DNA from: PALSA-505 sp963699015
Lineage (GTDB): Bacteria; Actinomycetota; Actinomycetes; Streptosporangiales; Streptosporangiaceae
Direction: 5' to 3'
DNA length: 64,000 bases
Assembly (NCBI GenBank): GCA_963699015.1
Contig: CAVOSX010000001.1
Span: 124,001 to 188,000 of the forward strand
Part shown: in pieces, positions 7,423 through 16,680 of the stretch
Layout: each line of letters opens with the position of its first letter
Position numbering within the stretch: position 1 is the first letter of the stretch
The notes under the pieces: generated by a model
The model's input: only the letters and a program-made list of their open reading frames with translations
Database searches by the model: none
What the model was told of the DNA's origin: nothing
Translations under genes and position numbers: made by a program

Positions 7423-9340
7423 TCAGCTGACGCGACGGTGCACGTTCTCGCGCTCGGACGGCCCCGGATCGGACGGGGCGATCCACGGGCCCGGCGTCGA
7501 CGGGTCGATGATCCCCTCCTCCATCCAGGTGTACCGGTCCGTGAGCACCCGCCGGGCCAGCTTGTCGTCCAGCGCGTCGGTGTTGTGCCACAGTCCGCGG
7601 AGCAGCTCGTCGGAACGCAGCCGGGCCTGCCGGCAGAACGCGTCGGCCAGCTCCGCGGCCGTCGTGGCCCGCGGCGAGCCGGGGCTGTCGGCGGCGTCCA
7701 TCTGAGCCCGGACGCACACCGCGCTCATCGCGAACAGCTCCGAGCCGATGTCCACGATCCGGCCGAGGAAGCCCTGCTTGCGCTCGAGCTTGCCCTGCCA
7801 GCGAGCCATCGCGTAGAACGTCTCGCGGGCCAGCTTGCGGCTGGTCCGCTCCACGTAGCGCAGGTGCGGCGCGAGCGCGCCGAACTCCTTGTACGCAGCC
7901 GGGCACCGAGCCCTGGCCCGCCACCAGGGTGGGCAGCCACTTGGCGTAGAAGCTGCCGGCCTTGGCCGCGGCCCTGGCCTTGCCGGACAGGGCGCCGGGC
8001 TCGATCAGCTCACCGGCAGCTGACAGGTGCGCGTCCACCGCCTCCCTGGCGATGAACAGCTGCATGATCTCGGACGAGCCCTCGAAGATCCGGTTGATCC
8101 GCATGTCGCGCAGCGCCTGCTCGGCCGGCACGCCGCGCTCGCCCCTGGCCGCCAGCGACGCGGCCGACTCGTAGCCGCGGCCGCCGCGGATCTGCACCAG
8201 CTCGTCGGCAACCCGGTAGCCCAGTTCCGAGCAGAACAGCTTGGCGATGGCCGCCTCGAGGCGGATGTCGTTGCGATCGTCGTCGGACAGCTGGCTGGTC
8301 AGCTCGACCATGGCCTCCAGCGCGTAACCGGTCGCGGCGATGAACGCGATCTTCTTCGCCACCGCCTCATGCTCGCCGACCGGGCGGCCCCACTGGACGC
8401 GTTCCCGCGACCATTCCCTGGCGATCTTGAGCGACCACTTCGCCGCCGCCGCGCAACTGGCAGGCAGCGAGAGCCGTCCGGTGTTCAGCGTGGTCAGGGC
8501 GATCTTGAGGCCCTGGCCCTCCTCGCCGACGCGGTTCTCGGCGGGCACCCTGACCTGGTAGAACCTGGTCACGCCGTTCTCCAGGCCGCGCAGGCCCATG
8601 AAGGCGTTGCGGTTCTCGACGGTCACCCCGGCGGCGTCGCCCTCCACCACGAACGCGGTGATGCCGCCGCGGTGGCCGTCGCTCTTGGGCACCCGCGCCA
8701 TCACGATCAGCAGGTTGGCGATGACCCCGTTGGTGGTCCACAGCTTGACCCCGTCGAGCACGTACTCCCTGCCGTCTTCGCTCGGAGCGGCCGTGGTGCG
8801 CAGCCGGGCCGGATCCGAGCCGACGTCCGGCTCGGTGAGCAGGAACGCGCTGATCTCGCCGCGCGCGCAGCGGGGCAGGAACGCCTGCTTCTGCTGCTCG
8901 GTGCCGAACAGCTTCACCGGCTGCGGCACGCCGATGGACTGGTGCGCGGACAGCAGCGCGGCCACCGCCGGCGAGGCCGATCCGGCGATGATCAGGGCCC
9001 GGTTGTAGTACAGCTGGGACAGGCCAAGGCCGCCGTACTCAGGGGCGATCTTCATTCCGAACGCGCCGAGCGCGGCCAGCCCCTTGATGGTTTCATCCGG
9101 GATGCGCGATTCGCGCTCGATGAGCGCGCCGTCGATGTGGGTCTGCGCGAACTCGAGCATCCTGGCGCAGAATTCCTCGCCCTGCTCGCGGGCTTCGGCG
9201 GTAGGCCTCGGGTGCGGGTAGATGAGGTCAAGCTGGAGGTTGCCGAGGAAGAGCTGCTTGCCGAAGCTCGGCTTGCGCCAGGTTTGCTCCCGGGCCTCCT
9301 CGGCCACCTTCCGTGCCTGGCGCTCGTCAACGTGTGTCAT
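7423..9340 (-). pseudogene. Acyl-CoA dehydrogenase (long, actinobacterial type), one-base frameshift
   Basis: Flavoenzyme that introduces the alpha-beta double bond in acyl-CoA. The first frame, from ATG 9340 (MTHVDERQARKVAEE), covers the N-terminal, beta and C-terminal ACAD domains: LTEPDVGSDPARLRTTA, KLWTTNGVIA, RVQWGRPVGEHEAVAKKI, IRGGRGYES and NRIFEGSSEIMQLF with the catalytic glutamate. Near 7900 the frame changes and the C-terminal extension continues as AAYKEFGALAPHLRYVERTS to 7423. Removing one G restores a continuous protein of about 640 residues, normal for this group. A palindrome typical of an operator lies 51 bp upstream. The indel may be a sequencing error. Confidence 0.85.
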
Positions 9341-9390
9341 CGTGGCCTCCCTGAGCCTGGCCTCCCTCGGCCTGCCTGATCCCTGTCCAA

Positions 9391-9419
9391 GTTACTCCCC
9401 GGTCTTACCGGGGGGTAAC
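9391..9419. promoter_or_regulatory. Palindromic operator upstream of acyl-CoA dehydrogenase
   Basis: Arms 9391-9403 (GTTACTCCCCGGT) and 9407-9419 (ACCGGGGGGTAAC) match at 12 of 13 positions around CTT. The right part, TTACCGGGGGGTAA at 9405-9418, is close to two elements at 41545 and 41569 before other acyl-CoA dehydrogenase genes. Probably a TetR-type operator; the regulator is not in the window. Confidence 0.65.
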
Positions 9420-9605
9420 AGCACGCTAAGGCAGAATCCGCCGCCCGGGAAGGCCCGGGGCAGCTGGTGCGTGCTCTGGACGCGCCCTAAATCTGCTGCC
9501 TGGCCTCACTTGGCGCTTTACGCTCTGGCCGCACTTGATCCTTTCCACGCCCTAGACGGTTCATGGTTGATCGTGCTGCCCCTGTGGTGCGGGGCCTGGG
9601 GTTGG
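9420..9605. other. Non-coding stretch between two minus-strand genes
   Basis: No supported gene, RNA or repeat seen. It holds the region upstream of the dehydrogenase operator and downstream of the P450 stop. Confidence 0.4.
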
Positions 9606-10793
9606 TCAGTCTTGCTGCCAGGTGACGGTGAAGTGGTCGATCTGGCGGATGGGGACGCTGGCAGTGATGTCGGGCGGGGTGAGGGCGGCCAGGCCGGGCA
9701 GGCGGGTGAACAGGGTGCTCAGCGCGACTTCGCCGTGGAGTCTGGCGAGGGGGGCACCGAGGCAGAAGTGGGCTCCGGCGGCGAAGCTCAGGTGAGGATT
9801 GGGTTCGCGGCTGATGTCGAATCGGTCGGGGTCGGGGAAGGCGGAGGGGTCGCGGTTGGCGGCGGCCAGGAAAAGGAGCCGCGGCTGCCCGGCCGGGCAG
9901 GTGACGCCGTGGATGTCAGCGTCGGTCCGGGGGGTTGCCCCGGTGAAGGTCGTCGGGGTGATCAGCCGCAGCATCTCCTCCACGGCCGCGGGCCAGCGCC
10001 CGGGATCTTCGTGCAGCGCGGCCACGGCGCTGGGGTGGGTGCAGAGCAGGTGGGTGCCCAGGGTGAGCAGGGTGGTGGTGGTCTGGTGCCCGGCGAGGAC
10101 GAAGAAGATGCAGTTCGCGAGGAGGTCCTGGCGGTCCTCCCCGTCTGCGTGCCGGGCCGCCAGGGCGGTCATCAGGTCATCGGCTGGTGCTGCGGCGCGC
10201 TGGTCGAGCAGCCCGGCGAAGTAAGAGAGCATCTGCCGGGTCGCGTCGTTGGCGCCCTGGACCGGGGTGCGGTCGCTGTCCCGCTGGCGGGCGAAGCCGC
10301 GGGTGAGGGTGGCCAGCGCATCGCCGAGCCAGTCCCGGTCCTCGGGCGGGACGCCGAGCACATCGTTGATCACGGTGAACGGCAGCGGCCGGCCGAAGCC
10401 GGTAACCAGGTCCATGCTCCCTACGGCGGCGGCCTGATCGATCAGCGCGGCGGCCCGCCCGGCGATGATGGCCCGGTAACGCCCGACCCGGCGGGCGGTG
10501 AACAGGCCGCCGAAAGCGTCCCGGACGCGGCGGTGCCGGTCGCCGTCCAGCCGGATCATCCACCGCCGGAGCAGCTGGAATGCCGGGTCCGGGGAGGGCG
10601 GGATGGTCGGCGCCGCAAACCGCGGGTCACGCAGCACGTCGCGGACGAACGGGTACTGGCAGCCGGGCAGCGGCGAGCCGCGCAAGATCACCTGCGGGTC
10701 GGCGCTCCCGGCCGGAGAGAACAACGCACCCATCAGGTCGAACTCGGTCCCGGCAGCAGCGGGCGGCCCGGGCGGATTGTTCATGAGGCGCAC
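9606..10793 (-). CDS. Cytochrome P450
   Basis: Heme monooxygenase of 395 residues; substrate unknown. Visible motifs: I-helix AGHQTTTTLL, K-helix ExxR in EEMLRL, PDRFDISREPNPHLSF, and the heme-binding loop FAAGAHFCLGAPLARL with the thiolate cysteine. Oddly, no ferredoxin or reductase gene is adjacent, so it must use partners encoded elsewhere. Start GTG 10793 (or ATG 10784) lies 7 bp downstream of the dcd stop without its own ribosome site, so it is probably translated from the dcd transcript. Confidence 0.9.
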   Translation of the reverse strand: MRLMNNPPGPPAAAGTEFDLMGALFSPAGSADPQVILRGSPLPGCQYPFVRDVLRDPRFAAPTIPPSPDPAFQLLRRWMIRLDGDRHRRVRDAFGGLFTARRVGRYRAIIAGRAAALIDQAAAVGSMDLVTGFGRPLPFTVINDVLGVPPEDRDWLGDALATLTRGFARQRDSDRTPVQGANDATRQMLSYFAGLLDQRAAAPADDLMTALAARHADGEDRQDLLANCIFFVLAGHQTTTTLLTLGTHLLCTHPSAVAALHEDPGRWPAAVEEMLRLITPTTFTGATPRTDADIHGVTCPAGQPRLLFLAAANRDPSAFPDPDRFDISREPNPHLSFAAGAHFCLGAPLARLHGEVALSTLFTRLPGLAALTPPDITASVPIRQIDHFTVTWQQD

Positions 10794-10799
10794 AGCACC

Positions 10800-11375
10800 C
10801 TAGATCTGCGAACGGTAGAAATTCAGGTACGACCGGGACGGCGTCGGCCCGCGCTGGTCCTGGTACCTGGAGCCGTACACGTTCGAGCCGTACGGATGCT
10901 CGGCCGGGGAACTGGTCCGGAACAGGCACAGCTGGCCGATCTTCATGCCCGGCCACAGCTTGATCGGCAGCGTGGCCACGTTGGACAGCTCGAGCGTCAC
11001 GTGCCCGGAGAAACCTGGGTCGATCCAGCCCGCCGTGGAGTGGGTGAGCAGCCCCAGCCTGCCCAGACTCGATTTACCCTCTAGCCGCCCGGCAATGTCA
11101 TCCGGGAGCGAGACGATCTCGTAGGTGGAGCCGAGCACGAATTCGTTCGGGTGCAGGACGAACGGCTCATCGCCCTTGGTCTCCACCAGCCGGGTCAGGT
11201 CCGCCTGCTCCACCGCCGGGTCAATATGCGGGTACCGGTGGTTCTCGAACACCCGGAAGTACCGGTCGAGCCGGACGTTGACGCTCGACGGCTGGACGAG
11301 CTCGACAGCGTACGGGTCGAGCTTGACCCGGCCCGACTCGATCTCGCCCTTGATGTCACGGTCGGAGAGGAGCAC
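10800..11375 (-). CDS. dcd: dCTP deaminase (mycobacterial bifunctional type)
   Basis: Deaminates dCTP toward dUMP, feeding dTTP synthesis. The 191-residue protein begins MLLSDRDIKGEIESGRVKL and has KSSLGRLGLLTHSTAGWIDP and GFSGHVTLELSN, the active-site region of the dCTP deaminase/dUTPase superfamily; the length equals that of the M. tuberculosis enzyme, which performs both deamination and dUTP hydrolysis. Start GTG 11375 lies six bases after TAGGTT with no ribosome site, so the mRNA may be leaderless. It is divergent from tRNA-Gly and appears to carry the P450 gene behind it. Confidence 0.95.
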   Translation of the reverse strand: MLLSDRDIKGEIESGRVKLDPYAVELVQPSSVNVRLDRYFRVFENHRYPHIDPAVEQADLTRLVETKGDEPFVLHPNEFVLGSTYEIVSLPDDIAGRLEGKSSLGRLGLLTHSTAGWIDPGFSGHVTLELSNVATLPIKLWPGMKIGQLCLFRTSSPAEHPYGSNVYGSRYQDQRGPTPSRSYLNFYRSQI

Positions 11376-11387
11376 GCTCGCAACCTA
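11376..11387 (-). promoter_or_regulatory. -10 box placing dcd as leaderless
   Basis: TAGGTT (11387-11382) is followed by six bases and then GTG. No ribosome site is present, so transcription probably starts at the start codon. Confidence 0.5.
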
Positions 11388-11469
11388 CCGGTTCCGGTAC
11401 GATGTCGGGGCGAACGCGGGTACGGCCGGGGCGTCCGTAGGCCGGGCCGGCTGGCGTTCAGCGTCGCTC

Positions 11470-11543
11470 GCGGGTGTAGTTCAATGGCAGAACGTCAGCT
11501 TCCCAAGCTGATAATGCGGGTTCGATTCCCGTCACCCGCTCCA
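11470..11543 (+). tRNA. tRNA-Gly (anticodon CCC)
   Basis: Complete cloverleaf: acceptor GCGGGTG paired with CACCCGC, D arm with AATGGCAGA, anticodon stem TCAGC/GCTGA around the loop TTCCCAA giving CCC, T arm GGGTTCGATTCCC, discriminator T and encoded CCA. The 3' half is a usual target for tyrosine integrases, and the remnant of one lies 86 bp downstream. Confidence 0.95.
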
Positions 11544-11629
11544 GACAAACTACCTGGTCAGCGGACCGTACACGGTGGCGACCACGTCGTGCAGACCTCG
11601 GACAGGGCTGACGTGCCATTAATGCGCCA

Positions 11630-11947
11630 TTAGCCGACGGGTACCACTGGCCAGGACTCGCCGTCGCCTTCATCGTCCAGGCGCAGCTCAACGTCGGCAT
11701 GCGCATCGATGGCTTGAGTGATCACCGCGTCGGCGCCGCGAGCCTGATGCTGGTAGATGATCGCAGTGCGCTCGCTGTCATGCCCCATCCGGGCCATCAG
11801 ATCACGCGGTCCCGCGCCGCTCGTCGCTGCCCAGGCATTGCCGGAATGGCGCAGATCATGACAAGGCGTAGGCGCTGCGCGCCGCCGCTGGCCCGGCTCC
11901 CGCGTCTCTGCCGTGGCGCGGCCCGCCCGGCGCACGCCCGGCCACAC
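11630..11947 (-). pseudogene. Tyrosine recombinase (integrase) C-terminal remnant
   Basis: The catalytic C-terminus of a phage or ICE integrase survives: CHDLRHSGNAWAA holds the HxxR box and MARMGHDSERTAIIYQHQ holds the second histidine and the attacking tyrosine. The N-terminal arm-binding and core-binding domains and the first catalytic arginine are missing; sequence upstream of PCHDLRH looks unrelated. It cannot be an active integrase. Placed right after the tRNA-Gly 3' end and pointing toward it, it marks an old integration at this tRNA. Confidence 0.8.
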
Positions 11948-12302
11948 TCCTCCAGCGCCGATATCGATCAGCCTGACTCACCCGTCAGGGTGCGCTTGGT
12001 CCTGGACGCCGCCATGTCATCGGCGACCAGCGCGTGATGGGTCTGCCTGGTGCTTGTGCGGGCGCATCACCCGCTTTGGATCGTGCCTGGAGGCTGACGG
12101 GCCAGTCAACCCTGCATGATCCTTTGCCCCGGCCCCTCCACACGGGCAAGTTCGACCCGCATGGAGCCTCTACCAGGTCAAAGCATCATGCCGCCGCTGC
12201 GCGGTTCGGTTGACAGTCCCGCCATCCCTGGGTTTTTGCAGCTATCGGATGAAGCACCTATCCGGCTCGGCTCTGCCAGGTCCAGTGTGTAATGAAGTAG
12301 AT
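11948..12302. other. Non-coding stretch
   Basis: No gene supported. The 12.2-12.3 kb part becomes AT-richer toward the epoxide hydrolase promoter, in contrast to the flanking core genome. Confidence 0.4.
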
Positions 12303-12335
12303 CGCACACCAGTGCGCATTGCACACCACTGTGCA
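12303..12335. promoter_or_regulatory. Two tandem palindromes before epoxide hydrolase
   Basis: CGCAC-ACCA-GTGCG (12303-12316) and TGCACA-CCAC-TGTGCA (12320-12335) are perfect palindromes with the shared core GCACACCA, centres 18 bp apart. They end 44 bp before the start codon, fitting a double repressor operator. Confidence 0.55.
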
Positions 12336-12379
12336 GCAGATCGCTGCACTGCGAAGCAAACGTTCAGGAGAACAAAGCA

Positions 12380-13543
12380 ATGACCGCATCGACGCCCGCA
12401 CCCTCACCCCCCGTCCGTCCATTCACCGTCGCGATCTCAGATTCCGAGATCGAGGACTTGAAGCAGCGACTGGCCAGAACTCGTTGGCCGAATCCGGAAA
12501 CTGTCGCCGACTGGTCGCAAGGTGTCCGCTTGGACAATGCAAAATCTCTAATCGACTACTGGGAACGAGAGTACGACTGGCGCCGACTCGAGTCGGAGCT
12601 CAATCGTTTCCCGCAATTTCTGACCGCGATCGATGGGCTGGATATTCACTTCATCCATGTGAGGTCGAAGAATCCGAATGCGATGCCGCTCATTTTGACG
12701 CACGGATGGCCCGGTTCGATCGTCGAATTCCTGAAAGTGATTGGCCCGCTGACTGACCCGGTGGCGTTCGGAGGAAACGTCGAAGATTCATTTGACGTCG
12801 TCGTCCCGTCGCTGCCCGGATTCGGGTTCTCCCAAAAGCCGACCGAAACGGGGTGGACTGTCTCACGTATCGCAACCGCGTGGGTGGAACTCATGAAGCG
12901 TCTTGGCTACAAGAACTGGGCCGCTCAGGGGGGTGATTGGGGTTCCGTCGTAACCTCCGCCCTCGGGGCTATGCGGCCTGAGGGTCTTCTCGGAATTCAC
13001 TTGAACAGTCAATACGCCTTTCCCGCACAGATACCCGACACGCTGTCGCCCGAAGAGCGATACGCCGTGGACACCCTCGCCCTGTACACCGGCGATATGG
13101 GTGGAGCAAATCACCTTCAGGGTACGAAGCCAGAGACCATCGGATTCGCCCTGGCGGACTCTCCGGCTGGCCAGGCAGCCTGGATCTACGAAAAGTTTCA
13201 ATCCAAGACCGACAATCACGGGCTCGCCGAGGACGCCCTCAGCACCGATGAGATCCTGGACGCGATATCGCTCTACTGGTTCACAAACAGCGCCGCGTCG
13301 TCCGGCCGCATCTACTGGGAGAACAAAGGTGCCAGCATGGCTGGCCCCAAACTGAATCTGCCGGTCGCGGTGACTGTGTTTCCCCGCGACATCCCACGCC
13401 TGCCCCGAAGCTGGATCGAAGACACCTACGCCAACTTGATCCACTACGGCGAGGCAGACAAGGGTGGCCACTTCGCAGCCTTCGAACAGCCCGAGATCCT
13501 GGTTAGCGAAATCCGTACCGGCCTAAGGAGCCTCCGCTCCTAA
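12380..13543 (+). CDS. Epoxide hydrolase (alpha/beta fold, EPHX1-like)
   Basis: Opens epoxides to diols through an ester intermediate. The 387-residue protein has the N-terminal EHN domain (about 14-120: PFTVAISDSEIEDLKQRLA, LNRFPQFLTAIDGLDIHFIH), the oxyanion motif HGWPGS, the nucleophile aspartate in GGDWGS and the catalytic histidine in GGHFAAFEQPE near the end. ATG 12380 follows CAGGAGAACAAAGCA, a good ribosome site. Base composition is clearly lower in GC than the core genes, with codons such as TTT, AAA and ATT, so transfer is likely. Two tandem palindromes upstream suggest a dedicated repressor that is not in the window. Confidence 0.92.
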   Translation: MTASTPAPSPPVRPFTVAISDSEIEDLKQRLARTRWPNPETVADWSQGVRLDNAKSLIDYWEREYDWRRLESELNRFPQFLTAIDGLDIHFIHVRSKNPNAMPLILTHGWPGSIVEFLKVIGPLTDPVAFGGNVEDSFDVVVPSLPGFGFSQKPTETGWTVSRIATAWVELMKRLGYKNWAAQGGDWGSVVTSALGAMRPEGLLGIHLNSQYAFPAQIPDTLSPEERYAVDTLALYTGDMGGANHLQGTKPETIGFALADSPAGQAAWIYEKFQSKTDNHGLAEDALSTDEILDAISLYWFTNSAASSGRIYWENKGASMAGPKLNLPVAVTVFPRDIPRLPRSWIEDTYANLIHYGEADKGGHFAAFEQPEILVSEIRTGLRSLRS

Positions 13544-13661
13544 AACGAACACAAAACGCTAGGAAAAAACTCAAATGCCTCAGGAAATCACCGCGTCGAG
13601 CGACAGCGCCCAGCGCGTGTTGCTAAAGCTTGATCGGTGGTCGATCGGGGAGTCTTGAGTT

Positions 13662-13730
13662 GTGTCGCGTGATGTGGTTCCGGATGAGGCTTGGGCGGTG
13701 ATTGGCTCGTTGTTCCCGCCGGAGTGTAAG
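13662..13730 (+). pseudogene. IS5-like transposase N-terminal remnant
   Basis: GTG 13662 gives VSRDVVPDEAWAVIGSLFPP, the start of a DUF4096/IS5-type transposase, preceded by GGGGAGTCTTGAGTTGTG, which resembles an IS left end. The match stops after about 23 codons and the reading frame then runs through unrelated sequence. A scrap of an insertion sequence. Confidence 0.6.
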
Positions 13731-14067
13731 CGATCTCCACGTTGTTCGCGCGGTGGTTCAATGTGCCGCCCGACTGGCTTGCGCCTCCGGAGGACCGGTC
13801 ACCCGCATCCGGGGGGGGGAGTTCCGGGTCCCGGCTACTCCGGTGTGTGGCGCGGTCGGTGAACGCAACTCTTGCGGCATCCCTCGAGGTGTCAAGATCG
13901 CGGTGACATTCCGCGATCAGGGCAGGTGCGTGCCGTGGAGATCGGCCGGAGGCCTGCACCACGACCACAAGATCCCGTGGTCATGGGCGGCATCAACCCG
14001 GCCAACAACATCCGGCTCCTGTGCGGGCGATCCAATCGGCGAAGGCGCGGACGACATTCCAGCGTGA
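13702..14067 (+). pseudogene. HNH endonuclease remnant with two frame changes
   Basis: An HNH nuclease domain is recognisable in pieces: IPRGVKIAVTFRDQGRCVPW and LHHDHKIPWSW in one frame, then GGINPANNIRLLCGRSNRR in another from about 13985, then GADDIPA in the first frame again from about 14040. The histidine-aspartate core is kept, but the first zinc or core cysteine pair is incomplete (CVPW in place of CxxC). No single frame encodes a working nuclease. It sits between an IS scrap and a membrane protease in the decayed island. Confidence 0.6.
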
Positions 14068-14468
14068 TCACATCGCAGCATCTGACCACGAACCTGACCA
14101 CAACACGTCCCGACAACCTGCCATCCGGTCCTACAGCCCCAACCGGGCCTTGCCAGGTCAGCCACGGTATGCCGCAACCTGCCCGTATCTGGCAACCAAG
14201 AGGTCGGACCCGGAGAATACGGTGATCCTCGCGTTTGAAGCCATGGCTGCGGGGAACGTGCCTGCATCGCAGCAGTTGAGTGGGGGGCGCCATGATCGTC
14301 ATGGCTGTGATCGGTGGCTTCATCGTCGTCTGGCTGGCCTGGGCCGGGTTGCATGACTCCAGGCGACGGAGAAATGGTGCAGGTTGCGATGCATAGTCTG
14401 GTGCACCGCGCTGCGGTAGTGCTGGGGTCCAAGAGAAGGCACATCAGGCCTTTGCGTCACCTGGCATC

Positions 14469-15137
14469 ATGCTAAGCAGGATCGGCGAGATTCAGACGCC
14501 ACTGCCCGCCCCCGTCTCGCTGCTGATCGGGATAGTGGCGGCAATCGCGGTGCAAGACCAGACACTTTTTAAGATCACGAACCATGCCGAGACCGTCGTG
14601 CACGAGGGCGCGCACGCGATGGTCGGGCTTTTCACCGGCCGCAGAATCCGCGGCGTGACCGTAGATTCGGACGGTGGTGGCGGTACCGATATGGTGCCGA
14701 GAAGCGGATTCGGGTACGGCGTTGCCGCGGCCGTCGGCTACATCGGGGCGAGCGGCGCCGGGCTCCTTGCGGCGTGGCTGATCTCGATCGGCCGCATCGT
14801 CGCGGTGCTGTGGCTAGGCCTGCTGTTACTTGCGGTCATGGTGCTTTTGGTCCGCAACTTCTTCGGCGGGATTGTCGTACTCGGCTGCGGCGTGCTGCTC
14901 TCCCTCATCGTGCGCTACGCGACGGCCGGGGTCGAGACCGCCGCTGCCTACGCCGCGACTTGGTTCTTGCTCCTGGCGGCTCCCAAGGTGGCGCTGGGAG
15001 CCGCCAGCAAGCCGCAGGAAGTGGCGGATGCCGAGATCCTTGCTGGGATGACTTTTCTCTGGCGGTCGGCTTGGTGCTTCCTCTGGGTAATCGGGACGAT
15101 CGTCGCGCTCGTGGTCGGTGCAGCCATCCTGGTCTAA
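14469..15137 (+). CDS. M50B-like membrane metalloprotease family protein
   Basis: A 222-residue integral membrane protein. VVHEGAHAMVGLFTGRR (about 43-59) contains HExxH, the zinc site of site-2-protease-like M50 peptidases, and is followed by about five hydrophobic segments (about 80-105, 107-128, 128-150, 155-175, 200-220). This layout fits the actinobacterial M50B-like family of unknown substrate. The start ATG 14469 has only a weak ribosome site. Flanked by decayed mobile DNA, it may be cargo of the island. Protease activity is an inference from the motif. Confidence 0.75.
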   Translation: MLSRIGEIQTPLPAPVSLLIGIVAAIAVQDQTLFKITNHAETVVHEGAHAMVGLFTGRRIRGVTVDSDGGGGTDMVPRSGFGYGVAAAVGYIGASGAGLLAAWLISIGRIVAVLWLGLLLLAVMVLLVRNFFGGIVVLGCGVLLSLIVRYATAGVETAAAYAATWFLLLAAPKVALGAASKPQEVADAEILAGMTFLWRSAWCFLWVIGTIVALVVGAAILV

Positions 15138-15581
15138 GGCACGTCTCAGGCACCCTGCATCGGCAAGGACGGTCAGGTCCTCGGCAACCGCCGTGACACT
15201 GCGGCGGCGTGATGGCGGCCGGGCGCCGCGCACGAACCCAGTACGGCCATGACCGCCAGGCAAGCCAGCGCCCGCCGGGCTGGGCGCGTGGATCGCCGGG
15301 CGCTTCCGGCCCGCGACGCATTCACGTACTTCTAGACTCACCACGGCACACCACGGTTGCAGAACCGGCAGACGCGGCGAACGGGAATGGGCCGCAGCAT
15401 CCATGCCATATTCGTGCCACACATGGCAGCGACAGGCGGTGCTGACGGTCGCTCACGGCGCAAGCGTCAGCCACCTGACCTGCGAATGCGCAGGCGAGTG
15501 CCGCGCCGACCATACGCTCCTCAGCAGTAGGCCGCTGGTTAGGGGAGGGCCTTGCGAGAAGGGTGGGCAAGGACTTGCGGC
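15138..15581. other. Non-coding stretch in the accessory region
   Basis: No protein family, RNA or clear repeat is supported here; short open frames show no recognisable motifs. Confidence 0.4.
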
Positions 15582-16015
15582 ATGATGACAGGCGTGGCGC
15601 CGTCACCAATCCGGCGAGGCTCGTGGAATCCGGCGATCCCGGCCGAGGTTGCGGAGATCTTCAGCGGCTGCAAGGCCCGGTGGTGGATCGCTTGGGGTTA
15701 CGCCATCGAGCTGGCGGCCGGGCAGCCGATCCGCGGGCACGTTGATATCGACGTCCTGATGTTGCGGCGCGACCAGCTCGCCGTGCAGCAGGCATTGCCG
15801 GGCTGGCAGTGGCAGGCAGCCGACCCGCCCGGCACCCTCCGACCCTGGCAGCCGGGCGAGCAACTGGCGATCGGTGTACACGACATCTGGTGCTCACCAA
15901 GCCTCAGCCTCAGTGGCTTAGCGACGCGCTCGGCCTTGTGTACGGCCAGGCACATCCGTGGCGGACCCGTCTGCTTGCACTACACGGTGCCGCACCTCGC
16001 GATGAGCGAGCATGA
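15582..16015 (+). pseudogene. Aminoglycoside nucleotidyltransferase-like gene, internally deleted
   Basis: The N-terminal half matches nucleotidyltransferases of the ANT(2'')-like group: ARWWIAWGYAIELAAGQPIR, then GHVDIDVLMLRRDQ with the metal-binding DxD, and GVHDIWC. Just after the codons for HDIWC (about 15895) the homology jumps, in another frame, to PQWLSDALGLVYGQAHPWRTRL, which is the C-terminal end of the same family. About 80-90 residues of the middle are missing. The product cannot be functional. One of two internally deleted genes in the window. Confidence 0.65.
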
Positions 16016-16303
16016 CGGCGGCCGAGGCGTGTCCCCGAGATGTCCCCGAACTGCCATCAACAGCCAGCGATCGCCGCCAGCCACACGCGCTGAGTCTGAA
16101 GGAACGCGGGCGTTGAACTCGCGGGCAACGCAAGGAGACACGCTCGTAATGCGTAGGTCGGCGTGCCCGTCGCGTGCCCGAAGGAGGCGCCAATGACGAC
16201 AGGGCCCAGGCGGCCAGGAGCCCGACGGCGCCGCCCGCCCCGCTGGTTCGTGCTGGCGATCATGGCCGCGGAAAATGTCAGAGGCGAGCCGTAGAGTTGC
16301 TGC

Positions 16304-16519
16304 ATGCTAGGCCGAGAATCACCGACCCGCTCGGCGAAAATGTTCACCCTGCAGGGTGGCCGCTGCCCGTGGTGCTGGCGACCGCTGCCCGAGAACCTAG
16401 CCAGCGTGCAAACCGACCTCATCATCCCCGTCATCCGCGGCGGCCTGAATACGGAGTGGAATCAGCAGCTCCTGCACGCCGCCTGCCGCGCTGAGAGGCA
16501 CACTGCTGACGCGGCCTGA
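16304..16519 (+). CDS. Small HNH-like protein with altered active site
   Basis: A 71-residue protein with the CxxC pair of an HNH fold (CPWCWRPLP) and the C-terminal part RGGLNTEWNQQLLHAACRAE, which is the usual GGxxxxxNxQLLHxxC layout. Where HNH enzymes have DH followed by IIP, this has TDLIIP, so the first catalytic histidine is replaced by leucine. It is therefore either a dead remnant or a non-catalytic binding protein. The ATG at 16304 has no strong ribosome site. Confidence 0.5.
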   Translation: MLGRESPTRSAKMFTLQGGRCPWCWRPLPENLASVQTDLIIPVIRGGLNTEWNQQLLHAACRAERHTADAA

Positions 16520-16680
16520 CACAGGGGCACGCCCGGCGTGGCCCTCTGTCCCGCTCGCGCCTTGTTGATCTCTATGGGCCCTTAACCGGCCTGAGCTGCG
16601 TTCCTGGCAAGCCGTCGCCATCGTGGCCCTCGCTGGTCCGGCGGTCGTAGTGTCGAACCCGTTGCCGAGGAGGACTTCTG

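Noticed and set aside
9222..11084. 620-codon open frame on the plus strand
   Set aside because: Antisense to the P450 and dcd genes; Gly/Val/Arg-rich shadow without motifs.
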